Part shown: positions 26,888-37,116 of the stretch, piece by piece
How positions within the stretch are numbered: the stretch's first letter is position 1
Layout: the number at the start of each line of letters is the position of its first letter
Source: Campylobacter concisus
GTDB lineage: Bacteria; Campylobacterota; Campylobacteria; Campylobacterales; Campylobacteraceae
Direction: 5' to 3'
Assembly (NCBI RefSeq): GCF_002913225.1
Contig: NZ_PPAW01000057.1
Span: 1-64,000, forward strand
Length of the DNA: 64,000 nucleotides
Notes under the pieces: generated by a model
What the model was told of the DNA's origin: nothing
The model's input: only the letters and a program-made list of their open reading frames with translations
Databases searched by the model: none
Made by a program: the position numbers and the translations under genes

Positions 26888-28561
26888 TTACGCCTCTAAT
26901 ATCGCGCCGTTACTTGCGTTTGTGACTAGCTTTTGATACTGCCTTAGCCAGCGAGAGGTTAGCGCCTTATCGACTGGCTTAAATTTAGCCCTGCGCTCAG
27001 CGATCTCGGCTTCGCTTAGGCGAACGTTTATCTCGTATTTATCGACGTCTATATCGATGATGTCGCCATCTTGTAGCAAGCCTATCATGCCACCTTCAGC
27101 TGCTTCTGGGCTTACGTGGCCGATGCTTAGACCTCTTGTTGCCCCGCTAAAGCGACCATCCGTGATGAGCGCTACGTCTGCGCCAAGTCCTCGCCCCATG
27201 ATGAGCGAAGTAGGGCTTAGCATCTCTTGCATGCCTGGTCCCCCACGTGGGCCTTCGTAGCGGATGACGACGACGTCGCCTTTATCGACCTTACCGCTTG
27301 AGATGCCAGCTATGGCTTCATCTTGCGAGTTAAAGCAGACCGCTTTGCCGCTAAATTTACGCTCACCAACGATGCCAGCCGTCTTGATGACACAGCCTTG
27401 CTCGGCTAAATTTCCAAACAAAATGGCAAGTCCGCCAACTTGCGAGTAGGCGTTTTCCACCTTGTGAATGACGCTTTCATCTTTGATGTCACTTGCTTTT
27501 ACGCGCTCGCCCAAAGTTTCGCCGCTAACTGTTAGGTTGTCCAAATTTAACATGCCGTTATCTCTGCGTGAAATTTCTTTTATCACCGCATTCATACCGC
27601 CAGCTCTGCCGACATCCTCCATGTGCACGTTTGGCAAGCTTGGGCTAATCTTAGCAATGTGAGCGATGTTTTGGCTGATCTTATTTAGCTCTTTTATCTC
27701 TAAATTTACCCCTGCTTCTCTTGAGATGGCTAGCATGTGAAGGACGGTGTTGCTGCTGCCACCCATCGCCATATCAACGACAAGTGCGTTGCGGATCGCC
27801 TTTTCATTTAGTATGTTTCTTATCTTAAATTTCTCATCAAGGGCGATATGGCAAATTCTGCGAGCAGCCTGTCTGATGAGCTCTTCGCGCTCTGGTGTTA
27901 GCGCTAGTATGGTGCCGTTGCCAGGAAGCGCTATACCCATCGCTTCGCAAAGTGTGTTCATAGAATTTGCCGTAAACATACCGCTACAGCTGCCCCCACT
28001 TGGACATGCGTTGCACTCGATATCTCTTAGCTCGGCCTCGTCTATCTCTTTGGTCTCAAATTTACCAACCGCCTCAAACGCAGTCGCAAGATCGATCGGC
28101 CTGCCATCTTTGGTGTGGCCTTTTCTCATAGGGCCGCCGCTTACGAAAATGGTTGGGACATTGACCCTTAAAGCGCCCATAACCATGCCAGGAACGATCT
28201 TGTCGCAGTTTGGCATACAAACAAGTGCGTCAAGCGCGTGAGCGTTCATCACGGTCTCTATCGAGTTTGCAATGATCTCGCGGCTAGGCAAGCTATATAG
28301 CATGCCTCCATGCCCCATCGCTATGCCATCATCCACGCCGATGCAGTTAAACTCAAACGGCACACAGCCATTTTTGCAAATTTCATCTTTTAAAATTTGT
28401 GCGTATTTGTTTAAGAAAAAGTGCCCAGGTATGATCTCTATAAAACTGTTTGCAACGCCGATAAATGGCTTATTAAAGTCCTCGTCTTTTAGCCCAGTCG
28501 CACGTAAAAGTGAGCGGTGTGGGGCTCTTGTGTAGCCTTTTTTGATTATATCGCTTCTCAA
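26888..28561 (-). CDS. ilvD: Dihydroxy-acid dehydratase
   Basis: Fe-S dehydratase of isoleucine/valine synthesis, forming 2-keto acids. Motifs include [12 protein letters not shown] and [20 protein letters not shown], whose Cys bind the cluster, and the C-terminal [10 protein letters not shown] start it at TTG 28561, giving 557 aa beginning [14 protein letters not shown] after the initiator, the usual IlvD start, with AAGGA upstream. An in-frame GTG at 28600 would add 13 unsupported residues. Confidence 0.93.
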   Translation of the reverse strand: MRSDIIKKGYTRAPHRSLLRATGLKDEDFNKPFIGVANSFIEIIPGHFFLNKYAQILKDEICKNGCVPFEFNCIGVDDGIAMGHGGMLYSLPSREIIANSIETVMNAHALDALVCMPNCDKIVPGMVMGALRVNVPTIFVSGGPMRKGHTKDGRPIDLATAFEAVGKFETKEIDEAELRDIECNACPSGGSCSGMFTANSMNTLCEAMGIALPGNGTILALTPEREELIRQAARRICHIALDEKFKIRNILNEKAIRNALVVDMAMGGSSNTVLHMLAISREAGVNLEIKELNKISQNIAHIAKISPSLPNVHMEDVGRAGGMNAVIKEISRRDNGMLNLDNLTVSGETLGERVKASDIKDESVIHKVENAYSQVGGLAILFGNLAEQGCVIKTAGIVGERKFSGKAVCFNSQDEAIAGISSGKVDKGDVVVIRYEGPRGGPGMQEMLSPTSLIMGRGLGADVALITDGRFSGATRGLSIGHVSPEAAEGGMIGLLQDGDIIDIDVDKYEINVRLSEAEIAERRAKFKPVDKALTSRWLRQYQKLVTNASNGAILEA

Positions 28562-28812
28562 ATTTGATCCTTTTTTTAAAATTTGAGAGGATTTTATCAC
28601 ATCTAAAGTATCAAAAATTTTAAAAGTTTTTACAAAATTTAAAAGAAAATTTTTAATAAGTTTTATAACGAAAATAACACGTTAAATTTAACTCTCTCTT
28701 AAAAGATAAGACAGATAAAATGAAATTTGCCTCATTTTGATCAAAATGATATATAAATTGATAACATAAAATTGTCATATATGTGTCATAAATGCCTAAT
28801 TTAAGGGCTTTA

Positions 28813-28833
28813 TTGTACCTGGGTACAATATAC
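28813..28833 (+). promoter_or_regulatory. Adhesin-regulon palindrome, copy 3
   Basis: A TTGTAC-CTGG-GTACAA perfect palindrome followed by TATAC, 51 bp upstream of the 777-aa adhesin start. Spacing to the start codon is nearly the same as in copy 2. Confidence 0.65.
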
Positions 28834-28884
28834 ATGAATTATAAAATTCATTAAAATGCGAGGAAAAATTTAACAAGGATAACC

Positions 28885-29319
28885 ATGTCAAACAAAATCG
28901 GCATTATAAAAAGCATCTCACAAGGATCAAGTGTAATCGCAACTGCAAAGGACGGCACACAAAGAGTGTTAAAAGTAGGCGATGAAATTTTTCTTGGTGA
29001 GACTATACAAACAACTGATATTGACTCAAAAGTAGTCATAACTGCAAACGATGGCAAAGACATTGCGATCATCGGAAAAGATACCCTAAATTTAGACAAG
29101 AGCGTAGCTCACAATGAGAGCTTTGGTGATGATAGCGTAGCTGATGTAAGTGCTATACAAAAAGCACTTCTTGATGGCGCAAACATCACAGATCTTGAAG
29201 AGACAGCAGCTGGTGGTAACGCAGCAGCTGGAGCTGGTGGAGATGGTGTAAGCTTAGGTGCTGCAAGCTTTGAAGAGGGTGGTCACTACTCAAACATTAC
29301 TGATGATTATAGAAATTTA
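28885..29319 (+). repeat. 435-bp identical repeat, copy B (adhesin N-terminus)
   Basis: Direct-orientation copy of 21263-21697. The two copies are 7.6 kb apart with the 178-aa gene, thiD and ilvD between them. Confidence 0.9.
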
Positions 29320-31218
29320 ACAGACTCAAATAGGGCCTTTGACTCTTTTAATAGTCCAATCGGCGGCTATGCGGACGCTAATGACGCTGGTGCTGGCGAT
29401 ATAGGCGGATCAGCAGCTAACACTCCAGTGGCCATCAAGATATCACTTGATGGTAGTGGCGAGGCAAGAGAGGCGACTCCAAACGAGTATCTAGTTTATA
29501 ATCTAGGCCTATCAGCTGCTACAAGCTCAACTACACCTACTGATCTAACGCTAAATTTAAGTGGTGCAAGTGCAGGCAGAGACTACTCAAACGCTATGGA
29601 GTATTCACTTGATGGCGGAAATAACTGGACTGCGATACAAAATGGCGGCACGATAAGTGGCGTCGCACCAAGTGATATCGCAAACGTAAAGGTTAGGGTG
29701 CAGGTGCTAGATGACTACGGTCAAACAGCTGGCAACCAAAACGAGGGCGCAAGCAGCGAAGATCTCGGCACAAATATCGCTCCTAGCATAAAAGACTACG
29801 GCGTTTATAAAGAGGGCGTAACTCTTAGCGTGACTACAAACAACGCAGTTATCACATCTGGCAAGGCTGAGGGTAAGATCATCGATAATGATGATAAGAT
29901 CGACATCACACAGGACATAAATCCAGATGATTACGAAGGTGTAGAACCTACCATAAACCGCAGCTTTATAAACTATGATCCAGACAATGGCAATAACACT
30001 ATGAAAACTATCATCGACACAAAAGATGGCGATGATACGATAACTATAAAAGAAGGCGTAGAGTTTAGAAGTGGGTTGTCTGACTTTAAAGACGATGGTA
30101 ATGATGTCATAAAAATGGGCGATGGCGACGATGTGCTTAAGATAGAAAAATCTGATGCAGAAATAAATGGTGAAATGAAATATGGCAGTGTTAGCTCTAC
30201 AAAAATAGATATGGGTAATGCTGGTGGAGAGAAAAATCAAGACACTGTAATAATAGATGGCGGAACTGTGCTAAATACTATGATTACAAGCCATGATGGT
30301 AATGATAAATTTACCGTTAGAGGTGATGCGACATTAGGAGATGTGCTTTTTAAAACTGGCAAAGGAGAAGATACTGTTAATATCGAGAGTGGAATAACAG
30401 TGACATCATTAAAATCAGTGAAGATAGATACGGGAGCTGATAATGATGTTGTAAATATAAAACATGATTTGATAGATGACTGGTCTAATCATGGATCGAC
30501 AGATGGAAGCGAGTATGAAGGTGTTAGAACTGCCAGCTTTATAAAAACAGGTGAGGGTGATGATACTATAAATGTTACTGGTGCAAGACTTAATGGTGTA
30601 GATATCGACTCTGGTGACTCAGACACAGGTGATATGCTAAATTTCATCAGTGCAGGCATATATAACTCTGAAATAAAAAGTGGCAATGGTAATGATCAAT
30701 TTAAATTTGAAAATACAAATTTAGATAAAACATCTGTCAATTCAGGTGAAGGTAACGATACCATCAAAATAGGCGATGAAATAAATATAAAAAACTCATC
30801 TATCACTGGTGGTGATGGAAATGACACGGTCGATCTTGGTAAGGGCGTATCGTTAGATAACAGCACTATAACAGGTGGCGACGGCATAGATGCGCTAAAA
30901 ATCCACGATGACTCGTTTAAGACAACAAATGCTGGTAAGATAAGTGGCTTTGAGGTGCTTGATATGTCTGAATTTGATGGAGTGTTTAGATTTTTCCAAG
31001 CATCAGATATATCCAATTTTATAAAAAATGTAGGTGGTGAGAATGCAACATCATTAACTGTAAAAGGTGTATTGGGTGTTGGCAAATTTGAAGATGGCAC
31101 ACCAGAAATTACAACTTCTAGGGAAGCAGATGGCAATCCTAATACATATAAAGTGACTGATGGTGGTCAGACATTTACTCTTACAATAGAAGATGTCAAT
31201 ATAATTCCCTCAATATAA
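28885..31218 (+). CDS. LapA-like RTX adhesin with shared N-terminal retention module
   Basis: 777 aa, acidic, without Cys or a Sec signal. Residues 1-145 are identical to those of the 1358-aa adhesin, including the retention module and the TAAG motif at 107-110. Residues about 180-335 look like a Calx-beta/Ig-like beta domain ending GKIIDNDD. Residues about 370-690 are Asp/Gly-rich repeats (GDDTITI, GNDVIKMGDGDDVL, GNGNDQFKFE) that suggest a calcium-bound beta helix. The C-terminus differs from the other two. Probably exported by type I secretion and held in the outer membrane until cleaved at TAAG, by analogy with LapA. Confidence 0.82.
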   Translation: MSNKIGIIKSISQGSSVIATAKDGTQRVLKVGDEIFLGETIQTTDIDSKVVITANDGKDIAIIGKDTLNLDKSVAHNESFGDDSVADVSAIQKALLDGANITDLEETAAGGNAAAGAGGDGVSLGAASFEEGGHYSNITDDYRNLTDSNRAFDSFNSPIGGYADANDAGAGDIGGSAANTPVAIKISLDGSGEAREATPNEYLVYNLGLSAATSSTTPTDLTLNLSGASAGRDYSNAMEYSLDGGNNWTAIQNGGTISGVAPSDIANVKVRVQVLDDYGQTAGNQNEGASSEDLGTNIAPSIKDYGVYKEGVTLSVTTNNAVITSGKAEGKIIDNDDKIDITQDINPDDYEGVEPTINRSFINYDPDNGNNTMKTIIDTKDGDDTITIKEGVEFRSGLSDFKDDGNDVIKMGDGDDVLKIEKSDAEINGEMKYGSVSSTKIDMGNAGGEKNQDTVIIDGGTVLNTMITSHDGNDKFTVRGDATLGDVLFKTGKGEDTVNIESGITVTSLKSVKIDTGADNDVVNIKHDLIDDWSNHGSTDGSEYEGVRTASFIKTGEGDDTINVTGARLNGVDIDSGDSDTGDMLNFISAGIYNSEIKSGNGNDQFKFENTNLDKTSVNSGEGNDTIKIGDEINIKNSSITGGDGNDTVDLGKGVSLDNSTITGGDGIDALKIHDDSFKTTNAGKISGFEVLDMSEFDGVFRFFQASDISNFIKNVGGENATSLTVKGVLGVGKFEDGTPEITTSREADGNPNTYKVTDGGQTFTLTIEDVNIIPSI

Positions 31219-31220
31219 AA

Positions 31221-31278
31221 TTTAGACCCATTTCTTGGGTCTAAACTCTCTTTAAAACAGGGTCAAACATCCTGTTTT
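31221..31278 (+). terminator. Two hairpins after the 777-aa adhesin gene
   Basis: First stem: TTTAGACCC (31221-31229) with GGGTCTAAA (31237-31245), then CTCTCTTT. Second stem: AAAACAGG (31254-31261) with CCTGTTTT (31271-31278), then ATAAAAATATT. Together they are a convincing terminator region. Confidence 0.65.
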
Positions 31279-31320
31279 ATAAAAATATTACAAAAAATAA
31301 AATATATAAATGTAACTATA

Positions 31321-31341
31321 TCGTACCTAGGTACAATTTAC
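31321..31341 (+). promoter_or_regulatory. Adhesin-regulon palindrome, copy 4
   Basis: TCGTAC-CTAG-GTACAA followed by TTTAC, 89 bp upstream of the 116-aa gene start. The core GTACCTAGGTAC is a perfect 12-bp palindrome. Confidence 0.6.
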
Positions 31342-31430
31342 AATTTAAAAAATTAATTATAAAATAGTATTAAAATTAATTTATATCAAGATGATATTTG
31401 GTTGATTTGTTTGCGGTGAAGGGAGTTTGT

Positions 31431-31781
31431 ATGCAAAGCGAGAAGACAAAAAATTTACTCGATGAAGTAAATGAAACAATAGATTTTATATTTAGAACCT
31501 GTAACAGAAATGGTGGCACGAAGAAGGCTTTAGAAGATAAAAAGCTAAGTAGAGAAATTTTAAAAGATAAATTTAAGTCGATCTTTTTAAAATTTGGCCA
31601 GATAGATGAGGCTAGTTTTAAGAGTGCGATCCTCGCAAATGAGGAAGCAAAAGAGCTAAATGAGATAGCGATGGCTCTTGAGATAGACAAAGATGTAAGT
31701 TTGCTAGAGCTAGAGCGAGCGATAAATTTTGACCTAACTAGTGTCAAAGAAGAAATTTATAAATTTCAAAATAATAACTAA
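31431..31781 (+). CDS. Unknown 116-aa protein with an adhesin-regulon palindrome
   Basis: Start ATG 31431 chosen because AAGGGAG lies 5 nt upstream; a TTG at 31398 is in frame but has none. The protein is small, helical, highly charged and cytosolic, with no signal or membrane segment, and I recognise no family. It contains two Leu-rich helices (EVNETIDFIF and VSLLELERAI). The upstream palindrome groups it with the three LapA-like genes, so a role in their control, export or assembly is possible but unproven. Confidence 0.6.
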   Translation: MQSEKTKNLLDEVNETIDFIFRTCNRNGGTKKALEDKKLSREILKDKFKSIFLKFGQIDEASFKSAILANEEAKELNEIAMALEIDKDVSLLELERAINFDLTSVKEEIYKFQNNN

Positions 31782-31788
31782 TACACTA

Positions 31789-31811
31789 GGTGTGAGAGGG
31801 GGTCTCACACC
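31789..31811. terminator. Terminator between convergent genes
   Basis: GGTGTGAGA (31789-31797) pairs with TCTCACACC (31803-31811) around a G5 loop, between the 116-aa gene and the gene at 31817. A-rich and T-rich flanks suit either direction. Confidence 0.65.
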
Positions 31812-31816
31812 AAAAT

Positions 31817-32141
31817 TTAATAACTAAACACTTCAGGATCGATAACCATCGCTCTATAAGCGACATCATCTCTTGAAGCAGAATCCACATCCATCTCAAA
31901 TTTTATATCATTTGTCTTTGGGTCGATCTCGACTAAGACCATCTTGATAGTCTTGTCAGGGCGTAGTAAATTTACATTTGAGCTTGAGATAAAGTAGGTG
32001 TTTTTATCCTTCTGCCACTCGACATTGCTAGTAACCGCGCTATAAAAGTCAAATCCACGCTCCTTACCATAGAGCACTAAAGCCAAAACCACTCACCAAA
32101 ACAGCCGCAAGGGCAACAGAGCCTAAGAAATTCTTGCTCAT
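31817..32141 (-). pseudogene. Small membrane-anchored protein broken by a frameshift
   Basis: ATG at 32141 after AAGGAGCG opens an N-terminal membrane segment (MSKNFLGSVALAAVLVSG) that reaches a stop about 26 codons in. One base out of phase, the frame continues YGKERGFDFYSAV to the end at 31817, with about 90 residues in all. The second part has no proper start of its own. A single-base shift near 32065-32090 therefore appears to have broken a bitopic protein of about 107 aa. Family not recognised. Confidence 0.55.
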
Positions 32142-32267
32142 TTTCGCTCCTTTGTGAAATTTAATGATATCTTACTCCCCAAATTTCACACAAAACTAAC
32201 GCTTATATGAAAAGAGGCTTAAGTAAATTTATAAAGAGGTCGTTTTAAGAGGTAAAGATAAAAGAAG

Positions 32268-32294
32268 AATTTAGGAGCGAAACGCCCCTAAATT
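32268..32294 (-). terminator. Terminator of the cyd operon
   Basis: AATTTAGG (32268-32275) pairs with CCTAAATT (32287-32294). In the minus direction the hairpin starts right at the stop of the 33-codon gene and is followed by CTTCTTTTATCTTT. Confidence 0.7.
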
Positions 32295-32396
32295 TTAGTT
32301 GTTTGCGTCAAATTTCTTTAAAGCAAAGAGTACAAATTTATAGCTAGCAAACAATGTCACTGGCCAAAGTACCAAAAAAATTCCTGCTTCTAACAT
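32295..32396 (-). CDS. CydX-like 33-aa small subunit of the quinol oxidase
   Basis: A 33-codon ORF 9 bp after cydB with its own AAAGGATAAAAG ribosome site. The peptide is one membrane helix (LVLWPVTLFASYKFVLFAL) with a charged C-terminus. Bd-type oxidases carry a 30-40-aa single-helix subunit (CydX) encoded just after cydB. Position, size and topology fit, while sequence identity to known CydX is not evident. A terminator follows at once. Confidence 0.6.
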   Translation of the reverse strand: MLEAGIFLVLWPVTLFASYKFVLFALKKFDANN

Positions 32397-32405
32397 CTTT
32401 TATCC

Positions 32406-33530
32406 TTAGTATGCGTGATGATCGTTTTTAATCTCATCTTGCGTGATCTTCTTGCTATCTATCGCTCTCCAAACTATGACGATATAGGCAAGCACGAAAG
32501 GCACTAGCAAGCTAACATAGGCCATAACGCCAAGTGTGTAGTGGCTAGAGCTTGCATTTTTGATAGTTAGCGAGCTAGAAAGGTCGCTAAATGACGGATA
32601 AAATGCTGTGCCATTTAGTCCTGTTATCAAAAATAGCGCGGTCACAGCTAGCGTAACGCCAACGCCGTAAGCAAAAATTCCGCGAATGCTTTTTGTAAAT
32701 GCTCCTTGGAAAATTCCAACAAGCACCAAAAGCACGCCAACAAGAAGCAATATGCCAGCGATAGGCATCTCGATCAAATTTATAGCGTATTTGTAAGGCA
32801 CAAGGCTAACTACGCCGTTTGCGTCGTATGCAAAGCCATCTTTTGTAAGTATCCACGCAAGAAATCCTAAGAAAAATGGCAAGAATAGCACGGTATTAAC
32901 AAGTAGCTGTTTTTTAGCGTTTTGTATAAATTCGCCATCAGCAATGTTATTCATAAGATATAAGCAGCCGCCTATGCGAGATAGGAAAAACATCGCTATG
33001 CCAAGCAAGTACAAGTAAGGATTTGATAAAGCTTCAAGACCACGAAATGGAGTCTTCCACTCGACAAAGTTATGTTCATTTAGCACAAAATCACTACCGC
33101 TAAAAAATGTGCTAACCGCCATGCCGATAAGGATAACGCCAAGTGAGCCATTTATGAAAAGGAAAATTTCATAAGTTCTAGCACCCAAGAAGTTATTAGG
33201 CTTTTTGCGGTACTCGTAGCTTACAGCTTGGATGATAAAGCAAAACAAAATAGCCAGCCAAACCCAGTAAGCGCCACCAAAACTAGTAGCGTAAAATAGC
33301 GGGAACGCCGCAAAGCATGCGCCACCAAACATAACAAGCGTCGTAAATGTAAGCTCCCATTTTCTACCGATAGAATTTATGAGCATATCTTTTTTAAGCT
33401 CGTCCTTGCCAAGGCTAAAGATGAGCGACTGACCGCCTTGAACAAACATCATAAATACCAAAAGTCCGCCAAGAAGGCTAACTATAAACCACCAATAAAT
33501 TTGTAAATTTTCTAAGCTTAAACTATGCAT
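32406..33530 (-). CDS. cydB: Cytochrome bd-type quinol oxidase subunit II
   Basis: 374-aa inner-membrane protein with eight or nine hydrophobic helices, starting with the family-typical LQIYWWFIVSLLGGLLVFMMFVQGG-like N-terminus. It overlaps the end of cydA by 8 nt. With CydA it oxidises quinol and reduces oxygen. In C. jejuni the equivalent pair is the cyanide-insensitive CioAB. Length and motifs are normal. Confidence 0.92.
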   Translation of the reverse strand: MHSLSLENLQIYWWFIVSLLGGLLVFMMFVQGGQSLIFSLGKDELKKDMLINSIGRKWELTFTTLVMFGGACFAAFPLFYATSFGGAYWVWLAILFCFIIQAVSYEYRKKPNNFLGARTYEIFLFINGSLGVILIGMAVSTFFSGSDFVLNEHNFVEWKTPFRGLEALSNPYLYLLGIAMFFLSRIGGCLYLMNNIADGEFIQNAKKQLLVNTVLFLPFFLGFLAWILTKDGFAYDANGVVSLVPYKYAINLIEMPIAGILLLVGVLLVLVGIFQGAFTKSIRGIFAYGVGVTLAVTALFLITGLNGTAFYPSFSDLSSSLTIKNASSSHYTLGVMAYVSLLVPFVLAYIVIVWRAIDSKKITQDEIKNDHHAY

Positions 33531-35058
33531 GATCGTTAAATCCTATCTTTATTTGCTTAAGCATGATTTTGATCTCGGCAATCAGCAAGACCGTAAATAA
33601 AACAGCAAATAATATAAATGAAATTTTGACATTTGAGTCAGATAAATTTGTAGCTCCTACGCCAACGGTCATGAGATCTTGTATCGCCCATGGCTGACGG
33701 CCAACCTCTGCTACTATCCAGCCAGCCTCAGCTGCGATGTAGCCAAGCGGTATGGTAAAGAGGCAGATCCACAAAAATGCTCTTATGTTTTCAAATTCAT
33801 ATTTTTTTGAAAGATTTAGATAGAGCGTAATAGCAAAAAGAGCTATAAAATATGTACCAAGCGCGACCATGATGTGGAAGCTATAAAATGTAAGTGCAAC
33901 TGGTGGCACAGCATCTTTTGCGTCTTTAAGATAGCCATATCCTAAGAAATTTAGGTTGCTCTCTAAATTTGAAAGCGAGCTTTTCATAAGACTCTCGTCA
34001 TTTGCTTTTTTGGCTTCTTTGTAGTTTTTAAGAGCTTCGATAGCTACTTTACCCTTTGCCATCTTCTCTTCTACGCTTATTAGATTGTGCTCGCTGTTGC
34101 CATAAAGTAGGTCATTTATGCCTGGTGTAAATGAGTCAAGCTCTCTGTTTGCCATGATGCCAAGTGCGTAAGGCACCTTTATCTCAAGTAAAAATGGCTC
34201 AGTGTCATCGCCAAGCTTTTTAACTGGGTTTAAAATACCGGCTGCAACTAAGCCAGCATTTTGCTCACCCTTGTAAAGTCCCTCCATGGCTGCTAGCTTC
34301 ATAGGCTGCTTTTGAGCTGCAAGATATGCGCTCTCGTCGCCGCTAAGTAGTAAAAATGCTGAAGTGATAAGGCCAAATGCGCTAGCAACGACGATACTTT
34401 TTTTGGCTAGCAAGATGTGGCGTTTTTTTATCAAAAACCAAGCAGAAATTCCTATCACAAAAATAGCTGAGATAGTGTAGCCACTAGTTACTGTGTGTAA
34501 AAATTTGCTAATGCCAAGTGGATTTAACGCAACTTCGAAGAAATTTTGCATCTCCATTCTAGCTGTGTCTGGGTTAAATTTCATGCCTATTGGATACTGC
34601 ATCCAGCCATTTGCGATCAAGATCCAAAGTGCGCTTAAATTTGAACCGATCGCAACAAGCCATGTTGAAAGCAGGTGAAATTTCTTACTGACCTTTTCCC
34701 AGCCAAAAAACATAATGGCAAAAAATGTACTCTCCATGAAAAATGCTAGCAAGCCCTCGATCGCAAGCGGAGCGCCGAAGATATCGCCGACAAACCAACT
34801 GTAGTTTGCCCAGTTTGTACCAAACTCAAACTCCATGATGATGCCAGTAGCTACACCGATAGCGAAATTTATACCAAAGAGCTTTAGCCAAAATTTCGTT
34901 ATCTCAAGCCAGGCTTTGTCACCAGTTTTGACATATATCGTCTCCATAATGGCGATGATAAAACTTAGCCCCAACGTAAGCGGGACAAACAAAAAGTGGT
35001 AAATGGCAGTCAGCGCAAACTGAGCCCTAGACCAATCAACAAAATCCATCTCAGACAT
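33523..35058 (-). CDS. cydA: Cytochrome bd-type quinol oxidase subunit I
   Basis: 511-aa membrane subunit carrying the haems. Conserved features: the N-terminal His in TAIYHFLFVPLTLGLSF, GRQPWAIQDLMTVGVG in the second half, and a rather short quinol (Q) loop, the form found in cyanide-insensitive CIO oxidases. The start codon is 1 nt after the stop of the DUF4492 gene, so the operon is DUF4492-cydA-cydB-cydX-like. It supports growth at low oxygen. Confidence 0.94.
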   Translation of the reverse strand: MSEMDFVDWSRAQFALTAIYHFLFVPLTLGLSFIIAIMETIYVKTGDKAWLEITKFWLKLFGINFAIGVATGIIMEFEFGTNWANYSWFVGDIFGAPLAIEGLLAFFMESTFFAIMFFGWEKVSKKFHLLSTWLVAIGSNLSALWILIANGWMQYPIGMKFNPDTARMEMQNFFEVALNPLGISKFLHTVTSGYTISAIFVIGISAWFLIKKRHILLAKKSIVVASAFGLITSAFLLLSGDESAYLAAQKQPMKLAAMEGLYKGEQNAGLVAAGILNPVKKLGDDTEPFLLEIKVPYALGIMANRELDSFTPGINDLLYGNSEHNLISVEEKMAKGKVAIEALKNYKEAKKANDESLMKSSLSNLESNLNFLGYGYLKDAKDAVPPVALTFYSFHIMVALGTYFIALFAITLYLNLSKKYEFENIRAFLWICLFTIPLGYIAAEAGWIVAEVGRQPWAIQDLMTVGVGATNLSDSNVKISFILFAVLFTVLLIAEIKIMLKQIKIGFNDHA

Positions 35059-35059
35059 T

Positions 35060-35275
35060 TTATTCCTTTATTAAATTACGAATTACAAATTCGCTTTTTT
35101 CTTCGTCAGTTTGAAATTTGGTATTAAGAGTTTCATCAAAGATGAAGACCTTTAATATCCCAAACATAATGATAAGCTTTATCGCTATGAGAAGCCATAG
35201 TTTCTTGCCTATTTTCATATTTTTAAAGCCGTCTATATATAAAGAGGCGATGTTTTTTAAGCAGTTTTTAATCAT
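35060..35275 (-). CDS. DUF4492 small membrane protein upstream of cydA
   Basis: 71 aa with one membrane helix (about 25-43) preceded by a basic segment. It matches the pattern of DUF4492 proteins, which are typically found directly before cydA in Campylobacterota and Bacteroidetes. Probable assembly or accessory factor for the oxidase, inferred only from position. Confidence 0.75.
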   Translation of the reverse strand: MIKNCLKNIASLYIDGFKNMKIGKKLWLLIAIKLIIMFGILKVFIFDETLNTKFQTDEEKSEFVIRNLIKE

Positions 35276-35374
35276 GATGTTGAAGTCTATAACAAAAAAA
35301 TTTAAAGAATAATTTTTAAAAATTGCACGATTAATGCCTTACTAAATATTTAAGGGGTATAATCGGCAGATTAA

Positions 35375-37036
<1,662 letters not shown>

Positions 37037-37116
37037 TAAATTTGCAAAAATATTTAAGTAAAGATAAAGTATATGATACATAAAATTGCATCATAATTAC
37101 TATTGAAGGGATTAAT

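Noticed and set aside
26112-28561. thiD and ilvD as part of the adhesin regulon
   Set aside because: Neither has the palindrome upstream; both are ordinary biosynthetic genes with their own terminator.
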